Assembly: GCA_035652315.1 (NCBI GenBank)
Contig: DASREA010000006.1
Location: forward strand, 1 to 30,157
Direction of reading: 5' to 3'
Length of the DNA stretch: 30,157 nt
From: CANKHA01 sp035652315
Lineage (GTDB): Bacteria; Pseudomonadota; Alphaproteobacteria; Rhizobiales; Xanthobacteraceae
The notes beneath the pieces were generated by a model that was not told the origin of the DNA, searched no databases, and saw only the letters and a list, made by a program, of their open reading frames with translations. Shown here piece by piece: positions 7,635 through 15,766 of the stretch; the first letter of the stretch is position 1, and each line of letters opens with the position of its first letter. A program made the translations under genes and the position numbers.

Positions 7635-8660
7635 ATGAATCTCGCCGAACTCAACAAAGTCGCCAAGGCGATGGTGGCGCCGGGCAAGGGGATTCTTGCC
7701 GCCGACGAGTCCTCGGGCACGATCAAGAAGCGCTTTGACGCCATCGGCGTGGAATCGACCGAAGATAATCGGCGCGACTACCGCGAGCTGATGTTCCGCA
7801 CCGCCGAGGCCATGTCGAAATACATCTCCGGCGTGATCCTCTATGACGAGACCATCCGGCAGAAGGCGAAGGACGGCACGCCTTTGGTCAAGCTGATCGA
7901 GCAGTCCGGATCTTTGCCTGGCATCAAAGTGGACAAGGGACCGAAGCCCCTGCCCTTCTGCCCCGGCGAAGTAATCACCGAAGGGCTCGACGGCCTCGGC
8001 GAGCGGCTCATCGAATACCGCAAGCTCGGCGCCAAATTCGCCAAATGGCGCGCGGTCATCGACATCGGATCGCACATCCCGACGGCGAATTGCATCAAGG
8101 CCAATGCCCATGCGCTGGCGCGCTATGCCGCGCTGTGCCAGCAGGAAGGCCTCGTGCCTATCGTCGAGCCGGAAGTGCTGATGGACGGCGATCACGATAT
8201 CGACCGCTGCTTCGCCGTCACCGAGCGGGTGCTGCACACCACATTCAACGAACTGTTCGACGCCCATGTGCAGCTCGAAGGCATGGTGCTCAAGCCCAAC
8301 ATGGTGGTGCCCGGCAAGAAGAGCGGCAAAAAGGCTTCTGTCGAGGAAGTGGCGGAGAAGACAGTGACGCTGCTCAAGCTCTGCGTTCCCGCGGCGGTGC
8401 CCGGCATCGCATTCCTATCGGGCGGCCAGTCCGACGAGGAGGCCACCGCCCATCTCGACGCCATGAACAGGATGGGTCCGCTGCCGTGGAGACTGACCTT
8501 CTCCTACGGCAGGGCATTACAGCACGCGGTGCAGACGACCTGGGCCGGCAAGAGCGCCAATGTTGCCGCCGCGCAGCGCGCCTTCGCCCACCGCGCCGAG
8601 ATGAACAGCCTTGCCGCGCGCGGCCAGTGGAAGCGCGATCTGGAGAAGAAGGCGGCCTGA
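7635..8660 (+). CDS. fda: Fructose-bisphosphate aldolase, class I
   Basis: A 341-residue metal-independent aldolase of the animal-like class I family, which splits or forms fructose 1,6-bisphosphate through a Schiff base. GKGILAADESSGTIKKRF near residue 18, YDETIRQ, the VPIVEPEVLMDGDHD block and the Schiff-base lysine in MVLKPNMVVPG (Lys220) are all present, as is FLSGGQSDEEA near residue 260. I chose the ATG at 7635 because AAGGAGAAAAAGG lies directly before it; the upstream extension would read through a palindromic repeat. It closes the tkt-gap-pgk-fba cluster. Confidence 0.96.
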   Translation: MNLAELNKVAKAMVAPGKGILAADESSGTIKKRFDAIGVESTEDNRRDYRELMFRTAEAMSKYISGVILYDETIRQKAKDGTPLVKLIEQSGSLPGIKVDKGPKPLPFCPGEVITEGLDGLGERLIEYRKLGAKFAKWRAVIDIGSHIPTANCIKANAHALARYAALCQQEGLVPIVEPEVLMDGDHDIDRCFAVTERVLHTTFNELFDAHVQLEGMVLKPNMVVPGKKSGKKASVEEVAEKTVTLLKLCVPAAVPGIAFLSGGQSDEEATAHLDAMNRMGPLPWRLTFSYGRALQHAVQTTWAGKSANVAAAQRAFAHRAEMNSLAARGQWKRDLEKKAA

Positions 8661-8668
8661 TTTCTCCC

Positions 8669-8684
8669 CCGGGGGTACCCCCGG
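8669..8684. terminator. Perfect 16-bp GC palindrome after fba
   Basis: CCGGGGGTACCCCCGG is perfectly self-complementary and begins 9 bases after the fba stop codon. It could fold as a short hairpin at the end of the fba message, but it lacks a T-run. A palindromic protein-binding site is the other reading. Confidence 0.35.
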
Positions 8685-8731
8685 TTGCAGCGCCCATGGG
8701 GCCGGCCAAATTGCCGCCGGATTGCGCTATC

Positions 8732-9403
8732 ATGCGTGCCCTGATGGTCCCCCGCCCCCATGCTCAAGCTCTGCCGGCAAAGCCGCGGCTCTATCTCATG
8801 ACGCCGCCGGTGGACGACGCAGGGGCCTTCGCCAGCGTGCTCGCGGCCGTTCTCGCTTCGGCCGATGTCGCCGCCGTTCTGCTGCGGCTGAAGACGGCGG
8901 CGGAATCCGAACTGGTGGCGCGCATCCAAAGACTCGCGCCTGTCGTTCAGGGCGCCGGCGCCGCCCTTGTTCTTGACGGTCACGCCGGACTTGTCGGCTG
9001 CAGCGGCGCCGATGGCGCGCATCTGACCGGCATCCACGCCTTCCAGGCCGCCGTCCGGCGCCTCAAGCCCGCGCACATCGCCGGCGCCGGCGGCCTCACC
9101 ACGCGGCACGACGCCATGCTCGCGGCCGAAGGCGACGCCGATTACGTCATGTTCGGCGAGCCGGACCTGCGCGGCGAGCGCCCGCGCCTCGGCGCCATCG
9201 AAGAACGGGTGGCATGGTGGGCCGAGGTCTTTCAGCCGCCGTGCGTCGCCTTCGCCGCCGCTCTCGACGAAGTGGGGCCGCTGGCGCAGGCCGGCGCGGA
9301 TTTCGTCGCCGTGGGCGATTGCCTATGGAGCGACCCGCGCGGACCTGCCGCGGCATTGGCCGATGCCGCCGGACGGCTCGCAACGATAGAAGAGGTCGGA
9401 TGA
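8732..9403 (+). CDS. ThiE/TenI-like (thiamine phosphate synthase superfamily) protein, degenerate
   Basis: A 223-residue protein with the repeating alpha/beta pattern of the thiamine-phosphate synthase / TenI fold. Strands AAVLLRL, GAALVLDG, GADGAHLTG, HIAGAGGL, ADYVMFGEP and ADFVAVGDC occupy the expected order. The key TMP synthase residues are not recognisable: the usual NDR loop reads LDG, and the usual phosphate-binding G-P-x-F-x-T-x-T-K segment reads FGEPDLRGERP. I therefore doubt it makes thiamine phosphate. The start is at 8732, with an alternative ATG at 8744. It overlaps the next gene by 4 bases (ATGA), so the two are translationally coupled. Confidence 0.75.
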   Translation: MRALMVPRPHAQALPAKPRLYLMTPPVDDAGAFASVLAAVLASADVAAVLLRLKTAAESELVARIQRLAPVVQGAGAALVLDGHAGLVGCSGADGAHLTGIHAFQAAVRRLKPAHIAGAGGLTTRHDAMLAAEGDADYVMFGEPDLRGERPRLGAIEERVAWWAEVFQPPCVAFAAALDEVGPLAQAGADFVAVGDCLWSDPRGPAAALADAAGRLATIEEVG

Positions 9404-10395
9404 GAAGGCGAACGATCATCGCCCCGGTTGTCGCGGCCATCGCCGCGGCGGCGCTTGTCACGCCGGCGCTGGCGCAAAAGCAAAAGCCGGCGCCGCAACC
9501 GCCGCCAGCGAAGGCCGCACCTGCGCCGGCGCAGCCCCAAGACTCTGGCGATGCCGCCTATGCCGCCTATCAACGCGGCCATTACCTCACGGCGTTGCGC
9601 GAAGCCAAGCAGCGCGTCGACAGCTCCGGCGATCCCAAAGCCATGGCCTTGCTCGGGCTGCTTTACGCGCAGGGACTTGGCGTTCCGCTGAACGATGCCG
9701 TGGCGGCGGATTGGTACAAACGGGCGGCCGACCGCGGTGACCGCGAAGCCATGTTCCAGCTCGCGCTCTTTCGCCTGCTCGGCCGCGGCGGCCCGCGCGA
9801 CCCCGACGCCGCGGCCAAGCTTCTCGCCGAGTCGGCGAAACTCGGCGAGACCGCGGCCGCCTACGACCTCGGCCTGCTCTATCTCGACGGGCGCGAATTT
9901 CCGCAGGACCAGGCGCGCGCCGCCGAGCTGTTCCGCATGGCCGCGGAGGCCGGTAATCCCGAAGCGCAATATGCTCTGGGCACGCTCTATATGCAGGGGC
10001 ACGGCGTTCCCAAGGACGACGCACAGGCGGCGCGCTGGATGGGAGCGGCGGCCCTGGCCGGCAATGTCGATGCGCAGGTCGAATATGCCATCGCCTTGTT
10101 CAACGGCACCGGCGTCGCCCGCGATGAGAGCGCCGCCATCGGCTTTTTTGAAAAGGCGGCGCGCCGCGGCAATCCGATCGCGCAGAACCGCCTGGCGCAT
10201 GTTCTCGCCAGCGGCCTCGGCACCGCGGCCGACCCGGTGCAAGCGGCGAAATGGCACCTCGTCGCCAAGGCCGGGGGCGAAGCCGACCCCGCATTGGACG
10301 TCTTTGTCGCCAGGCTGACGCCGGCGCAACGCGCCGATGCGGAGAAGGCGGCGAAGCCCTGGCTCGACGCCCTTGCCGGCCCCAACAAGCCCTGA
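9400..10395 (+). CDS. Secreted Sel1-repeat (TPR-like) protein
   Basis: A 331-residue protein with a clear signal peptide (RRR, a hydrophobic stretch of about 18 residues, then TPALAQ) and a Q/P/A-rich linker to about residue 45. Five to six Sel1 repeats follow, recognisable from units such as AMALLGLLYAQGLGVPLND, AQYALGTLYMQGHGVPKDD and the A-x-x-W-x-x-x-A-A core. Sel1 repeats form superhelical scaffolds for protein partners; no enzyme motif is visible. The start ATG overlaps the stop of the ThiE-like gene (ATGA) with AGAGG just upstream. The location is probably periplasmic and the partner is unknown. Confidence 0.88.
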   Translation: MRRRTIIAPVVAAIAAAALVTPALAQKQKPAPQPPPAKAAPAPAQPQDSGDAAYAAYQRGHYLTALREAKQRVDSSGDPKAMALLGLLYAQGLGVPLNDAVAADWYKRAADRGDREAMFQLALFRLLGRGGPRDPDAAAKLLAESAKLGETAAAYDLGLLYLDGREFPQDQARAAELFRMAAEAGNPEAQYALGTLYMQGHGVPKDDAQAARWMGAAALAGNVDAQVEYAIALFNGTGVARDESAAIGFFEKAARRGNPIAQNRLAHVLASGLGTAADPVQAAKWHLVAKAGGEADPALDVFVARLTPAQRADAEKAAKPWLDALAGPNKP

Positions 10396-10500
10396 CGTTT
10401 TGCGGCGGCCCGCCGACGGGGTGGTTTCCGCGCGCGCGGACGTGTAAGCAGCCCGCTCCTGCCGTCGTGCGGCGGCTGCGTATCCAACGGGCTCGAAGTC

Positions 10501-11298
10501 ATGGCGCATTCCGCCCTGCTCAATGTGATGATCAAAGCCGCGCGGCTTGCCGGCCGCACGCTCAAACGCGACTTCGGCGAGGTGGAGCAGCTCCAGGTAT
10601 CGATGAAGGGGCCGGCCAACTTCGTCACCGCTTCGGACAAGCGCGCCGAAGAAATCCTGCGCCAAGAACTGGCCAAGGCGCGGCCGGGCTATGGCTTCCT
10701 CGGCGAGGAAGGCGGCCGCATCCAAGGCAGCGATAGCACCCATCTCTGGATCGTCGATCCGCTCGACGGCACGACGAATTTCCTGCACGGCATTCCGCAA
10801 TTCGCAATCTCGATCGCGCTTGAGCGCGAAGGAACGATCGTCGCGGGACTGATCTACAATCCGGCCAACGACGAGATGTTTCTCGCCGAGCGCGGCAAAG
10901 GAGCCTTTCTCAACGACAAGCGCCTGCGCGTAGCGGCGCGGCGCCGGCTCATGGACAGCATCGTTGCCTGCGGGCTGCCGCATTACGGCCGCGGCGATCT
11001 CGCTCTCGGCGCCAGGGAACTGGCCGCGGTGCAGCCAGTCGTCGCCGGCCTGCGACGTTTCGGCTCGGCTGCGCTGGATTTGGCCTGGACCGCGGCCGGC
11101 CGGTACGACGGCTATTGGGAACGCGCGCTTTCGCCTTGGGACATGGCCGCCGGTATTCTCATGGTGCGCGAGGCCGGTGGCTTTGTCACCGATCTGGACG
11201 CCAAGGATACGATGTTAACGTCCGGCGACATTATCGCCGGCAACGAGATCATCCACCGCGAACTGCTCCAAATCTTAAGGAAGGCAGCCCAAGGCTGA
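10501..11298 (+). CDS. suhB: Inositol monophosphatase family protein (SuhB-like)
   Basis: A 265-residue Mg-dependent phosphatase of the IMPase superfamily. The metal-binding residues are in place: LGEEGG (Glu near residue 64), the signature IVDPLDGTTNFLHG near residues 83-96, and the C-terminal WDMAAGILMVREAGG. Substrates in this family include myo-inositol 1-phosphate; in E. coli SuhB also takes part in rRNA antitermination, so the physiological role cannot be fixed from sequence. It is separated from the Sel1 gene by 105 bases and has no strong ribosome-binding site. Confidence 0.92.
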   Translation: MAHSALLNVMIKAARLAGRTLKRDFGEVEQLQVSMKGPANFVTASDKRAEEILRQELAKARPGYGFLGEEGGRIQGSDSTHLWIVDPLDGTTNFLHGIPQFAISIALEREGTIVAGLIYNPANDEMFLAERGKGAFLNDKRLRVAARRRLMDSIVACGLPHYGRGDLALGARELAAVQPVVAGLRRFGSAALDLAWTAAGRYDGYWERALSPWDMAAGILMVREAGGFVTDLDAKDTMLTSGDIIAGNEIIHRELLQILRKAAQG

Positions 11299-11433
11299 CC
11301 TTTGGGGCAAACGGACCGCGTTAACGCTGGCATGCCATAAATCGGCGGCCGCTCAGGTCAAATTTAGGCTCTTGGCAGGCCGTGCTTCCCCCTTTCGCCG
11401 TGCCTATGCCATATTGAGGCTGAACCTACGGCA

Positions 11434-12420
11434 ATGATGAACATGATGAGTACCGCTCAGGACGTGGACCTGTTGAAGCTTTCGTCGCCGCGCATTTTTT
11501 TGGTGCGGATGCTGGTGTTCCTCATCCTTTGCGTGCTGCTGGTCATCGTGCTGCACAAGCAGATTTGGACCGCGTTCCTCGCCAATCCCGGCCTCAATGC
11601 CGTGATCTGGGCGGTGCTGGCGGTCGGCATAGCGCTGTCATTCCGCCAAGTGTTGCGGCTTTATCCGGAAGTCGCTTGGGTTAACAGCTTCCGTATTGCC
11701 GATCCCGGATTGGCCGTCGATCGGCCGCCGGTGCTGCTGGCGCCCATGGCCGCGATCCTCGGCGACCGCGTCGGGCGCATGGCGATGTCGTCGCAACTGA
11801 TGCGCGGCATTCTCGACTCGATCGCCACGCGCCTCGACGAGGCGCGCGACATGTCGCGCTACATGACCGGGCTGCTGGTGTTTCTCGGCCTGCTCGGCAC
11901 CTTCTGGGGTCTGATCGAGACCGTCGGCTCCGTCGGCAAGATCATCGAGGGACTCAATATCGGCGGCGACGCCAGCTCGGTTTTCGATTCCCTCAAGGAA
12001 GGTCTCGCCGCGCCGTTGAGCGGCATGGGCATTTCATTTTCGTCATCCTTGTTCGGTCTTGCCGGCTCGCTGGTCCTCGGCTTCCTCGACCTGCAATCGA
12101 GCCAGGCGCAAAACCGGTTTTATATCGACCTGGAAGATTGGCTCTCCACCACGGTACAGGATCTAAGCAACGAGGCGGTCGCCGCACCCGGCGAAGTGCG
12201 CGGCGCCATCGAGCGCCTGCGCGACGCCGTGAGCGAAGCCGGCTCGGGCAAACAGGCGACGGCCGCCATGGCCAATCTCGCCGAAGCGATCCAGGCGCTG
12301 GTGCATCACATGCGCAACGAGCAGCAGATGATCCGCGACTGGGCGGAATCACAGTCGGAGCAGAACCGCGACGTGCGCCGCCTGCTGGAAACGCTCGTGC
12401 GCGAGAAGGTGCATAAATAG
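11434..12420 (+). CDS. MotA/TolQ/ExbB-family membrane protein
   Basis: A 328-residue proton-channel-type subunit. Four hydrophobic segments are visible: residues 22-45 (RMLVFLILCVLLVIVL), 50-70, about 147-170 (LLVFLGLLGTFWGLIETVG, the conserved channel helix with a Gly-Thr) and about 190-215 (GMGISFSSSLFGLAGSLVLG). A large cytoplasmic loop lies between the second and third, and a helical tail of about 100 residues follows. This is the MotA/TolQ/ExbB plan, and the partner lies 3 bases downstream. No flagellar, tol or ton genes are near. Four clustered ATG codons (11434-11448) leave the exact start uncertain, and no strong ribosome-binding site helps. Confidence 0.87.
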   Translation: MMNMMSTAQDVDLLKLSSPRIFLVRMLVFLILCVLLVIVLHKQIWTAFLANPGLNAVIWAVLAVGIALSFRQVLRLYPEVAWVNSFRIADPGLAVDRPPVLLAPMAAILGDRVGRMAMSSQLMRGILDSIATRLDEARDMSRYMTGLLVFLGLLGTFWGLIETVGSVGKIIEGLNIGGDASSVFDSLKEGLAAPLSGMGISFSSSLFGLAGSLVLGFLDLQSSQAQNRFYIDLEDWLSTTVQDLSNEAVAAPGEVRGAIERLRDAVSEAGSGKQATAAMANLAEAIQALVHHMRNEQQMIRDWAESQSEQNRDVRRLLETLVREKVHK

Positions 12421-12423
12421 GCC

Positions 12424-13461
12424 ATGGCGCTGGCACGCAGAGCGCGCGGCGGCGAAGGCCTCAACTACTGGCCCGGCTTTGTCGACGCGCTGTCGACCTT
12501 GATCCTCAGCATTATCTTCCTGCTTTCCGTTTTCCTGGTCGTGCAATTCTACATGGCGCAGGAAGTCACCGGCAAAGACACGGCGCTGCAAAGGCTGAAC
12601 GCGCAGATCGATCAACTGTCCAGCCTGCTTTCGCTGGAAAAGGCCGGCAAGGTCGATCTCGAGCAGCAGATTGCCCAGTTACGCGCAAACCTCGCCTCGG
12701 CCGAGGGCGAGCGCGACAAGCTGCAGAAGCAGGCGCAAGGCGCCGGCGCCGCCGCGGCGGCGGAAAGCGCGGCACAGGGCAAGATCACGCAACTTTCCGG
12801 CGAGCTCGACTCGCAGAAGCAACTCTCGGCGCGCGCGCTGGCACAAGTCGAGGCGCTCAATCAGCAAATCCTCGCGTTGCGGCGGCAGCTTACCGCCCTC
12901 GAACAGGCGCTCGAGGTATCGGAGCAGCATGGTAAGGAGTCGCAATCCAAGCTTGCCGAGCTTGGACAACGGCTCAATGTCGCGTTGGCGCAGCGCGTGC
13001 AGGAGCTCTCGCGCTATCGTTCCGACTTCTTCGGCCGCTTACGCGCGATCCTCGGCAACCGGCCCGATGTGCGCGTGGTCGGCGATCGCTTCGTGTTCCA
13101 GTCGGAGGTCTTCTTCGACGTGAGCCAGGCCACCTTGAAGCCCGAGGGCATGGCCGAACTCGATCAGGTGGCGAGCGCCCTCCTGGAACTGGAGAAGCAG
13201 ATTCCGCAGGACATTCCCTGGGTGATCCGCGTCGACGGCCATACCGACGTGCGGCCGATCTCGACCCCGCAATTTCATTCGAACTGGGAGCTCTCGTCGG
13301 CGCGCGCCATCTCGGTGGTGCAATACCTGATCAGCAAGGGCGTGTCGCCGCAGCATCTCGTCGCCGCCGGCTTCGGCGAATTCCAGCCGCTCGACACCGG
13401 CACAACCGAGGCCGCCTATAGCCGCAACCGGCGCATCGAGCTGAAGCTGACGGAGCGGTGA
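12424..13461 (+). CDS. MotB-like protein: TM segment, coiled coil, OmpA-type peptidoglycan-binding domain
   Basis: A 345-residue partner of the upstream channel protein. The N-terminus YWPGFVDALSTLILSIIF starts the single membrane helix (about residues 17-42) with Asp21 at its cytoplasmic end, where MotB has its proton-carrying aspartate. Residues about 50-200 are a periplasmic coiled coil rich in Q, L, A and E. The C-terminal third is an OmpA-like domain that should bind peptidoglycan (VDGHTDVRPI, WELSSARAISVVQYL, SRNRRIELKL). I infer an energised stator or envelope-spanning complex that is not necessarily flagellar. The coiled coil is much longer than the linker of ordinary MotB. Confidence 0.87.
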   Translation: MALARRARGGEGLNYWPGFVDALSTLILSIIFLLSVFLVVQFYMAQEVTGKDTALQRLNAQIDQLSSLLSLEKAGKVDLEQQIAQLRANLASAEGERDKLQKQAQGAGAAAAAESAAQGKITQLSGELDSQKQLSARALAQVEALNQQILALRRQLTALEQALEVSEQHGKESQSKLAELGQRLNVALAQRVQELSRYRSDFFGRLRAILGNRPDVRVVGDRFVFQSEVFFDVSQATLKPEGMAELDQVASALLELEKQIPQDIPWVIRVDGHTDVRPISTPQFHSNWELSSARAISVVQYLISKGVSPQHLVAAGFGEFQPLDTGTTEAAYSRNRRIELKLTER

Positions 13462-13530
13462 GCCCGCGCCGCGCCTAGGCGCTTCTTCACCTCGCTTGGC
13501 GCACGAACGCAAAAAGCAGAGCCGGTCAGC

Positions 13531-13983
13531 ATGCCATCTTCCTTCAATCTTCGGCCTTATGCCGCCGCCGACGAGGACGCCGCGATCGAGCTGTGGCGGC
13601 GCACCTGGGCGCATCATTTTCCACATATCGACTTCAACGCACGCGTCGCCTGGTGGCGCGAGCGCTGGCGGCAGGAGCTGATCCCGGTCGCCCATGTCGT
13701 CGTCGCCGAGCAGGCCGGCACGCTGCTGGGCTTCGTTACCGTCGATCCGAAGACGCGATATCTCGATCAGATCGTCGTGGCGCCGGAATATTGGGGCAGC
13801 GACGTCGCGCCCGCGCTCCTGAATGAGGCCAAGCGGCTGTCGCCGCGCGGTCTCGATCTCCTCGTCAACAAGGAGAACGACCGGGCGATCCGCTTCTATG
13901 AGAAGCACGGTTTCAGCTACGCCGGGGATGACAAGAACCCAGTATCGGGCAAGCCGGTGAACAAAATGACGTGGCGGCCCTAA
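13531..13983 (+). CDS. GNAT-family N-acetyltransferase
   Basis: A 150-residue single-domain acetyltransferase. The GNAT fold is visible as FNLRPYAAADEDAAIELWRRTW, the central strand TLLGFVTV, the acetyl-CoA-binding motif A LDQIVVAPEYWGSDVAPALL (with YWGSDVA in place of the usual Q/R-x-x-G-x-G/A) and motif B NKENDRAIRFYEKHGF. The substrate cannot be predicted. The gene converges on the downstream MFS gene and their coding regions overlap by 4 bases (13980-13983), so opposing transcription must meet here. Confidence 0.9.
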   Translation: MPSSFNLRPYAAADEDAAIELWRRTWAHHFPHIDFNARVAWWRERWRQELIPVAHVVVAEQAGTLLGFVTVDPKTRYLDQIVVAPEYWGSDVAPALLNEAKRLSPRGLDLLVNKENDRAIRFYEKHGFSYAGDDKNPVSGKPVNKMTWRP

Positions 13984-15335
13984 GGTTTGGGCGCGCCGGC
14001 CAGCGCTTCCGCCTTCGCGGCGTCGAAGGATTTCGGGTCCACCTTGAGATAGGCCAGCTTTTCCTCGGCGACGACGACCGCCTCGGCCACGCCCGGCAGT
14101 TGCCGCAGACGCGCGGCAAGCGATTCGGCAGCGGCGCCATTGCCGATCGGCAGCAGGCGCGTAGTCAGGTAGCTTGGCTGCGCCATGGTCGCCGCCGCCA
14201 GCAGCCACAGCAGCGCCAAGCCGGCGGTCAGCACAAAGACCGCGGCAATGCCCCCGGCCTGGTGCGCCCAGCCGCCGACAATGCCGCCGGCGAAAATGCC
14301 GAAAAATTGCAGACTCGAATAAAGCCCCATCGCGGTGCCTTTGGCATCGGGCGGCGCGACCTTGGTGATGAGCGAGGGCAGGCTCGCCTCCATGACGTTG
14401 AAGGCGGAGAAAAAGACCACCAGCGCGGCGAGCAGCACGGCAATGTCGCGCGCCCCGAAATAGAGCATGACCTGGCTCGCGGCGAGCGCCACGACCGCGC
14501 CGACAAACACCGCCTTCAGGTGATGAAATTTCTCGGCGACCACGATCGCGGGGATCATCACCGCCACCGAGACCAGCAGGACCGGCAGATAGACCATCCA
14601 ATCGTTATGGTTCGTGAGCCCGAGCGTCTCGCGCAACAGATCGGGCACCACGAGAAAGCTCGCCGTCAGCATCGCGTGCAGTGCGAAGATGCCGAAATTC
14701 AGCCGCAGCAGCTCCTTATTGCGCAGTGCCAGGCCCATGAGAGCGGGAACGGTTTCGGCGTCGCGATGCACGCTGATCCGCGGTGGATTGGGCACGACGA
14801 ATTCGGTGATCGCGATACCGGCAAGCGCCAGCGCCGCCATCAGCCAGAAGATGCCGCCGACGCCGATGAATTTGGCGACGACGGGACCCGCCACCAGGGC
14901 GACGATGAAGGAAGCGCCGATCGTCATTCCGATCATCGCCATCGCCTTGGTGCGGGTTTCCTCGGCGGTGAGATCGGCAACCGCGGCGAGGATGACGGAA
15001 CCCACCGCGCCGGCGCCCTGAAGCGCGCGGCCGACAATGACGCCGGCGATGGTGCCGGAGAGCGCCGCGATCGCGCTGCCGAGCCCGAACAGCAGCAGTC
15101 CGATCACGATCATGATCTTGCGGCCGAATTTGTCGGAAAGCAGACCAAAGGGAATCTGCAGCAGGCCCTGGGTCAGCCCGTAAATGCCCAATGCCTCGCC
15201 GACGAGATAAGGCGTCGCGCCGCCGAGCTTTTGGGCATAGGCGGCGAACACCGGATAGACCATGAACAGGCCGAGGAGCCGCACCGAGAAAACCGCGGCG
15301 AGCGATCCGATGGCACGGAATTCGTGTTTATTCAT
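13980..15335 (-). CDS. MFS transporter, YajR-like with C-terminal ferredoxin-fold domain
   Basis: A 451-residue major facilitator protein with 12 predicted membrane helices over residues 10-385. The conserved loop motif A is clear (GLLSDKFGRKIMI, after helix 2). The C-terminal 60 residues (LAARLRQLPGVAEAVVVAEEKLAYLKVDP) resemble the small ferredoxin-like YAM domain of E. coli YajR, which marks this subfamily. The transported substrate is unknown; YajR homologues are treated as drug or metabolite exporters. The start is the ATG at 15333-15335, divergent from rpmE across 117 bases. Confidence 0.9.
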   Translation of the reverse strand: MNKHEFRAIGSLAAVFSVRLLGLFMVYPVFAAYAQKLGGATPYLVGEALGIYGLTQGLLQIPFGLLSDKFGRKIMIVIGLLLFGLGSAIAALSGTIAGVIVGRALQGAGAVGSVILAAVADLTAEETRTKAMAMIGMTIGASFIVALVAGPVVAKFIGVGGIFWLMAALALAGIAITEFVVPNPPRISVHRDAETVPALMGLALRNKELLRLNFGIFALHAMLTASFLVVPDLLRETLGLTNHNDWMVYLPVLLVSVAVMIPAIVVAEKFHHLKAVFVGAVVALAASQVMLYFGARDIAVLLAALVVFFSAFNVMEASLPSLITKVAPPDAKGTAMGLYSSLQFFGIFAGGIVGGWAHQAGGIAAVFVLTAGLALLWLLAAATMAQPSYLTTRLLPIGNGAAAESLAARLRQLPGVAEAVVVAEEKLAYLKVDPKSFDAAKAEALAGAPKP

Positions 15336-15360
15336 GAACGCCTGTCCCGCGCCGCGCCGC

Positions 15361-15389
15361 TTGCCGGCCGTGCCCGCCTCCTGTATAGA
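15361..15389 (+). promoter_or_regulatory. Probable sigma-70-type promoter of rpmE
   Basis: TTGCCG (15361-15366) and TATAGA (15384-15389) are separated by 17 bases, which fits a housekeeping promoter. Transcription would begin near 15396 and give a leader of about 57 bases before the rpmE ATG. This is a pattern match only. Confidence 0.5.
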
Positions 15390-15452
15390 GCCGTCAAATT
15401 AAACGCAATTTTGGCGCTCGCGCGCGGCGAAAACGCCCAACGGAACGAGATC

Positions 15453-15680
15453 ATGAAGGCCGATACCCATCCCGATTATCACACGGTCAAGGTGGTGATG
15501 ACCGACGGCAGCGAGTTCACGACCCGCACCACCTGGGGCAAGGAAGGCGACACCTTGCACCTCGACATCGATCCGAAATCGCATCCGGCCTGGACCGGCG
15601 GCGGCCAGCATCTGGTCGACCGCGGTGGACGGCTCTCGCGTTTCCAGAAGAAATTCGCCGGCATCGGCAGCAAGAAATAA
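15453..15680 (+). CDS. rpmE: 50S ribosomal protein L31
   Basis: A 75-residue ribosomal protein of the large subunit, recognised from KADTHPDYHTVKVVMTDGSE, the TWGKEGDTLHLDIDPKSHPAWTG core and the basic tail GRLSRFQKKFAG. It has no cysteines, so this is the zinc-free form usual in alphaproteobacteria. The gene is monocistronic here: a plausible promoter lies 5' and a strong factor-independent terminator 3'. The start at 15453 has GGAACGAG upstream. Confidence 0.95.
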   Translation: MKADTHPDYHTVKVVMTDGSEFTTRTTWGKEGDTLHLDIDPKSHPAWTGGGQHLVDRGGRLSRFQKKFAGIGSKK

Positions 15681-15698
15681 AGCCGTACCTCACGCATT

Positions 15699-15728
15699 AA
15701 AAAAACCCCGCTTCGGCGGGGTTTTGTT
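15699..15728 (+). terminator. Rho-independent terminator of rpmE
   Basis: The stem AACCCCGC-TTC-GGCGGGGTT is preceded by an A-run and followed by TTTTGTT on the plus strand. It begins 19 bases after the rpmE stop codon. The flanking A-run would also give a U-tract for minus-strand transcripts, so it may act in both directions and end rcdA transcription as well. Confidence 0.9.
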
Positions 15729-15766
15729 CGTTGTGGCCGGCCATGACGCCGGACCGGCAGGAAAAC

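Noticed and set aside
6546..8267. A 573-codon minus-strand open frame across pgk and fba
   Set aside because: It is a shadow of high-GC codon bias opposite two certain genes, with no recognisable domain. The same holds for the long frames opposite the Sel1/suhB, EAL and YajR genes.
11434..13461. MotA/MotB-like pair as ZorAB of a Zorya defence system
   Set aside because: No zorC, zorD or zorE gene follows, and the surroundings are housekeeping genes.
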